Below, one piece after another: positions 22,625 through 39,110 of a DNA stretch of 64,000 nucleotides; within the stretch, counting starts at the first letter, position 1; every line of letters starts with the position of its first letter. The stretch is from Dendrocalamus latiflorus (lineage: Eukaryota > Streptophyta > Magnoliopsida > Poales > Poaceae): positions 45,786,510-45,850,509 of the forward strand of contig CM029664.1 of assembly GCA_017311315.1 (NCBI GenBank), written 5' to 3'. Position numbers and translations under genes: made by a program. Under the pieces are notes generated by a model. It had not been told where the DNA came from and searched no databases. It was given only the letters and a program-made list of their open reading frames with translations.

Positions 22625-25600
22625 ATGGCCACAATACCACACCGCGCGCACCTCCTCCTGCTCGTGCTGCTGCCCTGCTGCCTCCAGATCGCCGCGGCGG
22701 TGGAGGAGACGCAGCTACTCCTCCAGATCAAGCGCGCGTGGGGCGACCCGCCCGTGCTCGCGGCATGGAACGACGCGGGCGCGGGCGCGGGCGCGGGCGC
22801 CGCGCACTGCACATGGCCCTACGTGACGTGCGACACGGCCGGGAGCGTCACGAACCTCTCCCTCGCCAACACCAACGTCTCAGGCGACGTCCCTGACGCC
22901 ATAGGCCGCCTCTCCAGCCTCACGCACCTCGACATCTCCAACAATAACATCAACGGCTCCTTCCCGACCGCCCTCTACAGATGCGCTTCACTCCGGTACC
23001 TCAACTTGTCCCAGAACTACCTCGCTGGGGAGCTACCTGCCGACATCGGCAGCGGCCTCGGGGAGAATCTGACCTCCCTAATCCTCAACGGCAACATGTT
23101 AAGCGGCACCATCCCCACCTCGTTGTCCCGATTACGGAACCTGCAGTGGCTCGCGCTGGACAACAACCACCTCGCCGGCACCGTCCCGGCAGAGCTCGGC
23201 GACCTGACGAGCCTTCGGACTCTGACGCTCGCGAACAACACGTTCGACGCAGGCAAGCTGCCAGCGTCGTTCAAGAATCTAACCAAGCTGACGAACCTCT
23301 GGGCGGCGCAGTGCAACCTCGTCAGCGTCTTCCCGAGCTATGTGGCGGAGATGCCGGAGTTGGAGATGCTCGACCTCTCGGGCAACGCCTTGACCGGAAG
23401 CATACCTCCGGGGCTTTGGAATCTCACGAAGTTGAAAATCTTGACTATATATGAGAACAATCTCACCGGCGACGTCGTCGTCGATGGTGCTTTCGGCGCG
23501 GTGAACTTGGTGACGATCGACTTGGCCAAGAATTACGGGCTAAGTGGGGCGATTCCGGAAGGCTTCGGTCACTTGCCGAACCTTGTAAATTTGTACTTAT
23601 TCTTCAACAACTTCTCCGGTGAGATACCAGTGAGCATCGGCCGGTTGCCGTCATTGGAGATCTTGATGCTGCACGGTAATCGTCTCACTGGCCCGCTCCC
23701 GCCGGATCTCGGGAAGAACTCGCCGGGGTTGTCGTTTGTTGAGGTTGATGACAACGAGATCAACGGCACGATACCGGAGGGGCTGTGCAACAACGGGAAG
23801 TTCCGCTCGCTTACTGCTTCGGGCAACCGCTTGAACGGCTCCATCCCGCCGAAGCTCGCTAGTTGCACCACGCTGACCGGCCTGATGGTCGAGAACAACC
23901 AGCTCTCCGGAGAGGTGCCAGAGGAGCTGTGGACGGCGACAAAGCTTGAAACCATATACCTACATAATAACCGGCTCAGCGGGAGTCTCCCGGCCACGAT
24001 GTACATCGAACTATCGAGGTTACGCATAGAGAACAACCAATTCGGTGGAAGCATCCCGGCGGCGGCTGTTGGGCTCCGGGAGTTCATTGCGGGGAACAAC
24101 AAATTTTCCGGGGAGATGCCGGCGAATCTGGGCAACGGCATGCCCCTGCTGCAGTCACTGAACCTGTCCAGTAATCAGCTCTCCGGCGGGATCCCGACGA
24201 GCGTTGCCAAGCTCGGGGGGCTGACGCAGCTGGACCTGAGCAGGAATCTTCTCTCCGGCGAGATACCGGCAGAATTGGGCGCCATGCCGGTGCTCAACGC
24301 ACTTGACCTGTCGTCGAACAAACTCTCCGGCGACATACCACCAGCGCTTGCCAGGCTTCAGCTTAGCTCGCTCAATCTATCCTCCAACCAGCTCGGCGGC
24401 CAGGTCCCGGCAGCGCTCGCCATCGCCGCCTACGACCGCAGCTTCCTTGACAACCCCAGCCTCTGCACCGCCGGTCTGGGGTCCAGCTATCTCGCCGGGG
24501 TACGCTCCTGTGCCGCGGGATCACAAGCCGGCGCTTCCTCCGGGGGAGTGTCGCATGCGCTTCGCACTGGTCTCTTCGCCGCAGGCGCCGCGCTCCTCCT
24601 CCTCATCGTGGCCTTCGCCTTCTTCGTCGTCCGCGACATCAAGAAAAGGAAGCGCGCGGCACAGGGCGATGACTGGAAGATCACACCTTTCCAGCCTGAT
24701 CTGGGCTTCGGGGAGGCGGCCATTTGCCGGGGGCTAACGGAGGAGAACCTCATCGGCCGCGGCGGCTCGGGGCTCGTGTACCGCGTCACCTACACCAACC
24801 GGTACAACGGCGGCACCGGCGCCGTGGCGGTGAAGCAGATAAGGAGCGCCGGGAAGGTGGACGAGAAGCTGGACCGCGAGTTCGAGTCGGAGGCGAGCAT
24901 TCTCGGCAACGTCCGGCACATCAACATCGTCAGGCTGCTGTGCTGCCTCTCCCGCGCCGACTCCAAGCTCCTCGTGTACGACTACATGGACAACGGCAGC
25001 CTGGACAAGTGGCTCCACGGCAACGCTCTCCACGCCGGCCACTCCACTGCAAGGGCCCGGTCCGCGCGGCGCGCGGCGCCGCTGGACTGGCCAACGAGGC
25101 TCAGAGTTGCCGTCGGCGCCGCGCAGGGGCTGTGCTACATGCACCACGAGTGCTCTCCGCCCATCGTTCACCGGGACGTCAAGACGAGCAATATCCTGCT
25201 GGATTCGGAGTTCCGTGCTAAGGTCGCGGATTTCGGGCTGGCCAGGATGTTGGTGCAGGCCGGGACGCCTGACACGATGTCCGCTGTTGCCGGATCGTTG
25301 GGCTACATGGCTCCTGGTAAGGAACTAAAAACACTGATTGGTAAATTTTGGTGGATTTTACTCTTTTTGCCGGATTCTGTAGAGTAACTGGGTGGTTGCT
25401 TTGGCAAATGCTACAAGTTCTAGCGTTCATGGACCTCATGTTTGGTCTTGTGATGCTTACCTGCAGAGTGTGCTTACACAAGGAAGGTGACCGAGAAGGT
25501 TGATGTCTACAGCTTCGGAGTTGTACTCTTGGAGCTCACCACCGGTAGGATGGCCAACGACGGTGGCGAGCACGGTTCCCTGGCGGAATGGGCACGGCAT

Positions 25601-25924
25601 CACTATCAATCGGGAGAAAGCATCCCCGATGCTACAGATCAGTGCATCAGATATGCAGGATACTCGGAGGAGACCGAGGCGGTGTTCAGGCTAGGCGTGG
25701 TTTGCACCGGCACTTTGCCCTCGTCACGACCAACTATGAAGGACGTGATGCAGATTTTGCTCAAGTGCAGCGAGCAGACGCACCAGAAGAGCAAGACGGA
25801 GAGTGGCCAGGACTACGAAGCAGCTCCACTCTTGCTGCCACAACTAGGCAGTCATCGGAAGCAGCTTTCGAACACCAAGGGAGCAGACAACGAAGAGAAT
25901 AGTGACTTCGACTGCATTGTCTGA
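22625..25924 (+). CDS. LRR receptor-like protein kinase, clade XI, HSL3-like
   Basis: Two exons, 22625-25316 and 25467-25924, giving 1,049 residues. The donor GTAAGG splits the codon of MAPE, and exon 2 resumes as CAYTRKVTEKVDVYSF. In order: signal peptide (about 1-25), LRR N-cap with a W..P.V.C motif, about 20 leucine-rich repeats (about 75-620), a transmembrane segment (about 647-670) followed by basic KKRKR, and a Ser/Thr kinase. Kinase residues present: glycine loop LIGRGGSGLVY (from 709), K737, HRD with D851 (an RD kinase), DFG with D869. The overall layout and the C-terminal YEAAPLL motif resemble Arabidopsis At5g25930 (HSL3), a plasma-membrane receptor for small secreted peptides; the ligand here is unknown. 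An Ala-Gly run of GCGGGC repeats (about residues 51-59) is a local oddity. Without the splice the frame would stop at 25387. It converges with the hexokinase gene. Confidence 0.93.
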
Positions 25925-26533
25925 AGAAAGGAGCGAAGCACTGCAACTTCAATTAGGATAACAGCTATAAGCAGGGAAATTACCAACCGGGACTGTATAG
26001 CTATACTTAAGCACACATTTTTAGAAGACTAGAACATAGAAGGGAAATTACTTACCTTGTCAACTGCTCAAGGCCGACCCAAACCATTTTGAGTTTTGAC
26101 ACTGTAAACGTGTATAAGATTACATACATATCTGGTCAATCAAACAGAAGATATAGTAAATATTTCAATTGTGTGATTATATCCCCCTCTTTATTCTGAA
26201 TGACAGAAGATTACATGCAGATCGGCAAAGCTTGGTTTGCGACATCGCACATCGCAAAAGAAACTTACAGGGAAAATGGCAAAAGAATCGGCAGGTAAGG
26301 AACGGCATCAAACCTCCGTTTCCACTTTCCTGCAGTTGCAAACGCTTGTTCCATGTGATATACTCCAAAGTTCAAACTCATTGGCGCCATACTAGCTATA
26401 TCCCGCTGCACAGGCACTCATTTATGTGTCTGCAGAATAGCAAAAAGAGATATGCGAATCGCACGAGGGGAACTCCCAATAGAAAGAAATGAACAAAGGG
26501 AGGAAAACAAGAAGCTACACTAGGAGCGAGCTC
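25925..26533. other. Convergent intergenic region between receptor kinase and hexokinase
   Basis: 609 bases containing the 3' untranslated regions of two genes transcribed toward each other. Several AATAAA-like words occur on either strand but none can be assigned with confidence. Short frames here (26169-26492) have no family resemblance. Confidence 0.5.
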
Positions 26534-32087
<5,554 letters not shown>

Positions 32088-32340
32088 CCTCCAACCGAAC
32101 CCCTAGCCTCTCGATCGATCCGCGCGCCCCAACCCCAGACCAGCTCGGCTTCCGGATCGGGAGCTACGCCGCTACAGCCTCCCTCTACACTCTCTACTCT
32201 TTCTCCGCTTGCGCAAGCGTGGGAGTGGGACGACGAGGGCCACGAGCCGGGCGTTTTCCAGGCGAATAAATCCCCCTCGCCTTGGGGGTATTTACGGATG
32301 TACCCTTATGTATAAACGGCTGTGATTTCGCGTGGGCGTA
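32088..32340 (-). promoter_or_regulatory. Hexokinase 5' leader and promoter region
   Basis: Upstream of the hexokinase start codon (reading right to left) lies a GC-rich leader. On the minus strand a TATA-like GTTTATACATAAG lies about 220 bases before the start codon. The exact transcription start cannot be placed. Confidence 0.35.
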
Positions 32341-33855
32341 GCCGGACGGGCTGGATTCCCCACAACGGGGATAAGGGCAATGGGGTGGTGGTTCATGGCT
32401 CGCCTGGGTTCGTGGATCTGTGGGGTGCGGCCTATAATATTAGAACTTACGAGGTTTTCTGTGTCAAAAGGTGCAGCAGATCGACGAGCGAGCAAGCACA
32501 CGGCAGAAGAGAGAGACAAGGGTGTTTTTTGTAAAGTTCCCAGTTGCGCACTAAAATAATCAGTTACGAGTCCGCGACTGATTACTCGGTCAGAACGGAG
32601 GCAGAGAGGCCCACCGGTCAGCCGAAGGGAGCGATTAGACTGTTAAACAAAATTAATTGATGATACGGGGGCACGTGCGTGGGAGGGCCCATCGGTGGGG
32701 ACAGATGACGTAACGATGAGCTCAGGCTTTACACGTGTCGAGACAGGAGCGTCTAGCCTCGCAAGACCTGCCTGGAGATGCGTGCACGGCGGGGTCGCAT
32801 CTCGCGCTCGGTGTGGGGTCAACGGCGGCGTCGTACCAACCACCCGCTACAGACAGAACGGCGCCTCGGCAGTCGCTCCCTAGCATCAGCGTCGTACAGT
32901 CACCGACACGTGGGCCCTCGCCTATCCTCCGGTGCCGGAAGAGAGAGGAGCACCGCATGTGGCCATGTGGGTGGCCGATGGATGGATGCGTGCGTCGCGG
33001 CATCGCCGGCCGCCGCAAACCAAAGAGTCGAAGGAACGCACACATCACGGCTTCTCCCGAGCTTGAAGATTGGTCCCGTGATTGGTTGCACACTTGCACT
33101 CGGTACTCCATGTCACGCAGCTTTCACAATTCACACACAGCGTGTTATTGTCAGGGACTCAGTCTCAGAGGATAAGATACTAACAGAGCCTTTAATGAAA
33201 AGGAAGCTTTTAGTCTTATAACAATGGAGATGGCACAAAGAGTGTCTTAAAAGCCAAGCCATGAGGTGTAAGTACAGCCTAGCCTCCTTGGCAGCTTTGC
33301 CTGGTCCGCTGCTTCAGCGGTAGCTGGCACGAGAACACGGGCGTCGCATTGCACGAGTTGCACACATGGAGATTTGGGTTCCAAAATAGTACTCTTAAGA
33401 TATTTGTTCATTAGCTGGGAGGAGAAAAGAGGTAGAAAGAACCCTATCAATAATTGAAAAGACGCTTAGGTGATGGAAGAAGAGTACAAGAATAAAATGA
33501 TTGCCGTCCAGATATACATTCCCTTGGGGGGCTGGAGGGATAGCGAGGTGTGAGAAAATTCCCACTAGAAATAAAGGAAAGGTGACACTAAGAAATGCTT
33601 GCCACAATGCAAAGCTTTTTCACCATTATACCAGGTATAGAATTTACTTTTTGCTACTACGGAAATCTTACAAGGTAAGAGTATTTACAACAGTACATGT
33701 GACCCGGTCTCTCTGAAAGTCTTCAACTGTTACTCTGTTAGTATACATCTAGCAGGCAGAAGTCTGAAATGCTGGCATAGCAAGTAGCAGGATAGAGCAG
33801 AGCCATCTTCCGCACGATTCACAGCCGTATAAGTTGCGCTGCGTTAACTGTCGGT
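32341..33855. other. Intergenic, no gene recognised
   Basis: About 1.5 kb of mixed composition. The 32.6-33.1 kb part is GC-richer and open in several overlapping frames on both strands (up to 147 codons), a composition effect; none shows a domain. No repeat borders were found. Confidence 0.4.
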
Positions 33856-36800
33856 TCACTTCTTCGCAATTTGCTTGAAGAAGTCATCGCCTGGGATAAC
33901 AGGGACAAGATAATTTCCAGATGAATATTTTTTAAAATAATTATTTTTTATTAGAAATTACAAAAATATATCCACGATTTTTTTGGCATTTTGGCCTCAT
34001 ATCGCTCAACCATTGGGCGATTTCGGCTAGTCGCCCAACCATTGGACGACACGTGGTCAAGTCGCCCAACGGTTGAGCGACTTTGCCTCTAGTCGCCTAA
34101 CGGTTGAGCGATTTTAAATAATGATGTAACGGTTGGGTTTTGCTTTCCCTTTATTTTTGCAAGTCCCAGCTAGATTCAGCAAGATATAAATAACTCTAAG
34201 AATAACCCTAGATGCAATTATCAATAACTAGTCTCAAGTTTCAAAGATATAAGTGAGGATCAACAACTAAAGATAACTCAAAGTGAATAATGCGTACGGA
34301 TTAGAGTTTAAGTGAAGCACAATGCACAAGATAACAAAACACATAGCAGGGAACTGTAGCACGAGGGTATTATTGCGATTAGCTACTGTAGCGGCTCGAT
34401 AGTAGATTGCTTGTTTGATTTGTTTTTGGTGTTAGTTTTAAGTATTTCAAAGCCAACGAATTTTAGGGTTTTAAATGAAGCACAATGATTAAGCTACACA
34501 AAATAACACTAAGATCAGCACTAAACAAAAATTCTAATGGATTAAAACCTAACAAAATTCACAAAAAAAAAGATTGAAACTAGGGTTTGGAATTTTTGTG
34601 TTGCAATTTCCGATTTATGGACTCTAGGTAATAAGAACAACAAAGAAAATTAATCTAAAACTAAGGGCAAAGAATCTTACCGAGTCAACCATGCTCTGAT
34701 ACCAACTTGATACGAGATCATCCGATCTTCTCAACGTAGGATCAAGATACTCACGTGTAACCTCTCGAATCACAGTGATCCCCTATTGACATTGCAAAAG
34801 TTAGCATTCTTTAATTCATGAGACACACATGCTGGACTTTACGACCATCAAGCGAAGTCCTATCATGCTCCCAATTTCCAGGGAAAAAGTTAAACGATAT
34901 CTATTATTAAAACACTCCTAAATTTCGCTCAAGATGGTTTGACCATTCTGGAAGAATAAGAGCAATGCTTTTCAATCTATTATAAAAAAATGGTCTAATC
35001 TCTAAAGGCTGTGAGTACAGGCTTATATAGCTCCTTAGGACATCCACAAGGTCCTCAAACCGAGTATAACTTAATCCTATATTGTGTTAGACTCAAACTC
35101 ACACAAAAAGGAAACATAAATTTACAACCGTTACATCTAATGGGTAAACGATCCATGACATTTCTGATGCTGGGGCCTTACCCATTAGATGGGCCTTGGA
35201 ATAAATTTTCAAATAAGCACAAGAACATCTGAATCGGACTCCGTTTGTGAAAGTTATAGCCTTTATATTAGGGGTCTGTTGGGTTGTCCCAAATTGAATC
35301 CGAATTGAGTTCTGAGTTGATTTTGAGTTTGAATATGGTTGGACTTATGGAAATTCTGAATTAGGTTTAGAAATCTCATCCAAAACATGGGGTTTAAGTT
35401 CTTAGGCTTCTCCTCTTTTTGCTTTCCCACTACACGGGCTTCTTTCTTCCTTGATCAACTGGCTTTCTCCTTTCCAACCACATGAGCTTTGAGATTCTTG
35501 TTCTTCATAGGCTTGGCAGCAAATATGGTTACCCTCCTCGAAGTGCTTCTCCATTGCTTTGGCCGTCTCTCTCCTTCCTCTCGGTTCCAAAGACTCCATA
35601 CTTGTTAAACCTGAGAATGCATAGTGTAGTAACATGGGGTAATATCCAATTCTCATGAATAACAATATTAATAATAGTTAGGAACGAGTTCACCTCAATG
35701 TGAAGCTTTTTTTTTCTAAAGCTCTAACTTTATTAGTAAGCTCATATTATTCTAAAATGTTAAATAGATTGAAAATAATATATAAGAACAATATAACCAA
35801 AGATGTCCTCATCAGAAGACAATTGATTTCCAATCGATGTGGAAGGGCAAACCGATGAATTGGATGATGCTGCCACCTTATCCTTATCCAGAGCAACTTG
35901 AGAAGGTCTGTTCCTGCGCTCCAGAGCACAAAGTAAATTATTGTATAGACAAGAAAGTAGTTTGAGCCATACTACAATAAGCAGCAGAACATGATTGCTA
36001 GTCGTCGGCACGAAAATGGCTGCTACTAGTACTTAGTAAGTGCAAGGTGGCTACGAATTACAAAAAAAAAAGAACATTAGGGAGTAGGGACTAGGGAACC
36101 TCAAATGTGAAGTTGACTGTAATATACAGTAGATTTTGCTCGTTACTTAACTGCATCAAGTCATCAACTAGTACATGGTTGGTATAATTCTCGATTCAGG
36201 CAAGTAAACATGTGTCCTTCCGGAGCATTCTGGCTGTTGATGTCATGAAACCTAACACTGACAATCAAATATAGACACCAAATGTAAAGTTAACCAACAG
36301 AATACCTAGTTTGGTTCAATGATTTAATGGTGGTAATGACTAATGAAGAAGCACAAACCTATATTGGCTTAATGGCTTGTCACATCTGTCTACAAGGGAT
36401 CTATAGAACATGAAACTGACAGCACTATGTTTTTCGTTTATGGGCTGTATGGCAGTCCATGGTTGGAGTTGGATCAATGTAATCATGAACGAAAGAAAGA
36501 CAGAACTTTTCCAATATTTGACAACAAAATAGCGTAGCAAGCAGACAATACGCGCACGACACAGCGTCCCAGAGAATTCACAGGCCGGACCATGCGTGTT
36601 ACAGAGGAGATAATCCCCTAAGTTAAGTAGGCACTATTCTTCATGTTTGTCCTCAAATAACACTCCCCCCGACACACACACACACACTCAGTTGCGGTCG
36701 ATACCCTAGCAGGACGAGACCAGAATATTGGCTGAAAATTATCTGTATAGGGCAGAAATGCGAAAGGCTTCAAGATTCGCTTCAATCAACAAGGCTCCAG

Positions 36801-37231
36801 CGGAATATCGAGTCTTTTGCCGAAATATAGATAAACAAGCATATTGCCACATTCCAAAGCCCCTTTTAAAGAACACCAAAACCTAACGTATAGAGATGCT
36901 CACAAGATCACCTAGTCCAGAATCTTTACCTAAACGAACCCTACACTAGTAGCCATCCCCCACCACCGGCACGCCCCACTCCACTAACCGAGATCGAACC
37001 GTTGCAAACTTCTCAAAACTAGGACAGCGCAGTGCGCGTCGTAAGAAATCAGGCATTACATCCACCAAATTGGAGGATTCGAATCATGAATCAATCACAC
37101 CAAACATGAAAGGATAGCAAGAATCCGTGAGCGTAACAATAGAACAGGTACCACCGCAGCGGTTCGATCTTTCGCCGCTTCGGCGGCGGCGCCGTCGCCG
37201 GGGAGCCAAGCTCCGAACCCTCGGCCGCCAT
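33856..37231 (-). CDS. Small four-exon gene of unknown function, last acceptor defective
   Basis: Minus-strand exons that fit one another in phase: 37231-37152 (starts MAAEGSELGSP, then a PPPKRRKIEP basic motif, a possible nuclear signal), 35913-35798 (Ser-rich, NQLSSDEDIF), 35610-35533 (LTSMESLEPRGRRETAKAM) and 33917-33856 (NYLVPVIPGDDFFKQIAKK then TGA). Exons 1-3 have acceptable GT-AG borders. Before exon 4 the sequence reads TG where AG is required. The sum is 336 nt, 111 residues, without stops. The last intron (1.6 kb) holds an LTR remnant and a palindromic repeat array. I do not recognise the family. It may be a living gene with an unusual or misread acceptor, or one damaged by the insertions. 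It is charged and hydrophilic, with no signal peptide or membrane segment. Confidence 0.45.
34002..34111. repeat. Four near-palindromic 19-mers with 29-31 bp spacing
   Basis: Units at 34002, 34031, 34062 and 34093 follow the pattern TCGCCCAACSRTTGRGCGA, each nearly its own reverse complement, with short unrelated spacers. A half unit (GTAACGGTTGGG) follows near 34,125. It lies in the last intron of the small unknown gene, next to the LTR remnant. Confidence 0.75.
34693..35227 (-). mobile_element. LTR retrotransposon remnant: one LTR plus primer-binding site
   Basis: On the minus strand a candidate LTR runs from TGTTCTTGTG (35227) to GTATCA (34708), about 520 bp, with a TATA-like GAGCTATATAAGCC near 35,030. 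Three bases later comes TGGTATCAGAGC (34704-34693), the exact initiator-Met tRNA primer-binding site. No polyprotein frame and no second LTR were found, so the rest has been lost or the element is a small non-autonomous type. The LTR start is my best guess among several TG positions. Confidence 0.6.
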
Positions 37232-39110
37232 GTCGTTTGCGTATTGTTCAGAGAAAGGCTTTTTCTTGCGTGGAGTAATCTTCCTTTCCCAAATCATGCG
37301 CTCATCATGCCATTATCTTCTTAAAGCACTAAATTATGAGCATCTTATGTCAGCATACGCTCTAACAACCACTTTTCTTTCTGGGGGTCGTTCTCCGAGC
37401 ATCGCATGCAATTTATTGATACCCAATGTATTTGATGGTGCTTATCTGGGCTTATAAGCTCTGTCTTATAGTTTGTTTTGCACTATAACGATTGAAAGCG
37501 TACTGTAACTGCTAATAGTTTTTTCAACGTAACTAAATTTAAAAAAGCTATATCATTACGAACAATGCAAATAAATAAGGGAAAAAAACCAAAAAGACAA
37601 AAAAACGAAATTAAGAAGCTAAAGCCAAAAACCAAAAGCACAAACTCTAATGAACGGTACCTTGCTCCAACCTCGTGGTTTCACAATGAGATGGCTGGCC
37701 ACTTTTAGGTATGCCTGGATCCCATGTTCTTTTGGAACGATGTAGGGTGTTCTTTTAGGCTACAACATATGGTTTATTAGTATAATAAATAGTTATTGCT
37801 AAAAGAAATCAAGCAAAAAAATCAGCTAAAAAGCTGAAAAGAACGGGGCATGCACTTGATTCGTCCGGTCCAGTCCGTTCAGCTCGACCGACCGGCCTCC
37901 ATTCAAGTGGACGATGTGCAATTCATCAATTAGCAACGCATCAGATGCCTTTATTAAGAGTAGCATGGATAGATTGTATTGCACCAGACTTGATTACTAT
38001 CAAAAGCAGAGGCGGAGCCAGCAAACGGGCAAGGCTGGGCGACTACCCAAGGTAGCCTTCGCGAGTGAAGGGGAAGAAGGGGAGGGGAAAAAGGCACTAG
38101 AGGCCATGAGCCAGTGAGGGTAAGAGACGATGCCGAGAGGCCAGACCGGCCATGAATCCGACCGGATTCGAGTAAGGGAAGCCAAAGAGGAGTTGGGGGA
38201 GGTGCTGGAGGAGCAGGAGCTGTGGGGGCGGCGTAGCAACCGGAGGTCGAGTGAAGCAGCGCTAGGGAGTCGGCTGTCGGAGTCGAGCGTGTAGGGGAGG
38301 CGCGGGCCAGAGAAGGCCGAGGGGCAGGCGATGGTGGTTGGGACCGAGACCCAGGGCGACGACACATAGGACCAGAGGTTAGGGGAGGTGCAAGGCATGG
38401 CAGCCAATGGCACAAGGGGCTGTAGCACCAGTGGGAGCCAAGCTAGGAGCCGGATCGAGTAGAGGGATGTGGGGAATGAGTATAGAAGAGATAGGGCAAG
38501 GAAGAGGAAGGAAATAAGTGGCCTGGAGAGGCATTCGGCCAGAGCAAGAAGTAGTGGGGAAAAGGGAGAAGCATGGAGGTGTAGCCATGGATGCGTCGGC
38601 CGGAGCAACAAAATGGGGAAAGCAAGCGCATTGGGGGAACAAGTGTAGAGATAGTACTACAGAAAGAAGAAGCCTATGGAGTGGTTGCTATTTCGATCAT
38701 TCCATGTGGACGATGATGTCGCCAAGCTGAGTGCCGATCAGCCACAATGGTGGTGGTGCGATCTACTCCAGCTCCAGCTAGAGTCAAAAGTGTGATGGCA
38801 GCACGGCAGGCCCCGTCATCCAGCCATCAAGCAAGGGCCGAGCCATCAAACTCTAGCGGCGTGCGATGAGGCAATGGCGGTCGACACACCCCGCAATGAA
38901 ACGACACCTAACGAGGCGGCGATGAACTGCCATACCTAAGATTTAGTCCTGGATTTGCTACTGATCAAAAGTGACATGGTAGCAAACTTGCACTACGACT
39001 TGATGAGTCATGCATGTACGGGTGATCATGGGAACCTGTAGGGGCGGAACTAGAACAAAAATGATCAGGGTCACCACTTCCCTATACATATAATAACATA
39101 TATGATTTAT
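37232..39110. other. Intergenic, no gene recognised
   Basis: AT-rich to about 37.9 kb, with a possible small inverted-repeat element about 37,722-37,857 (CCCATGTTCTTTT versus GAAAAGAACGGGGCATG). From 38.0 to 38.95 kb it is GC-rich and purine-skewed on the plus strand, giving long open frames on the minus strand (up to 203 codons at 38000-38611) without recognisable domains. Two similar words, GGCGGAGCCAG (about 38,013) and GGGCGGAACTAG (about 39,042), resemble hAT-like ends but face the same way. Confidence 0.35.

Noticed and set aside
24734..25171. Open frames on the minus strand and in other plus frames across the receptor kinase
   Set aside because: Shadows of the real kinase frame caused by high third-position GC.
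33995..34135. CRISPR-like array
   Set aside because: Only four palindromic 19-mers with spacers of about 11 bases in a plant genome; no cas genes and the wrong spacing.
38000..38611. 203-codon minus-strand open frame and overlapping 153-codon frame
   Set aside because: Purine-skewed GC-rich DNA keeps several frames open at once; no recognisable domain and no supporting splice structure.
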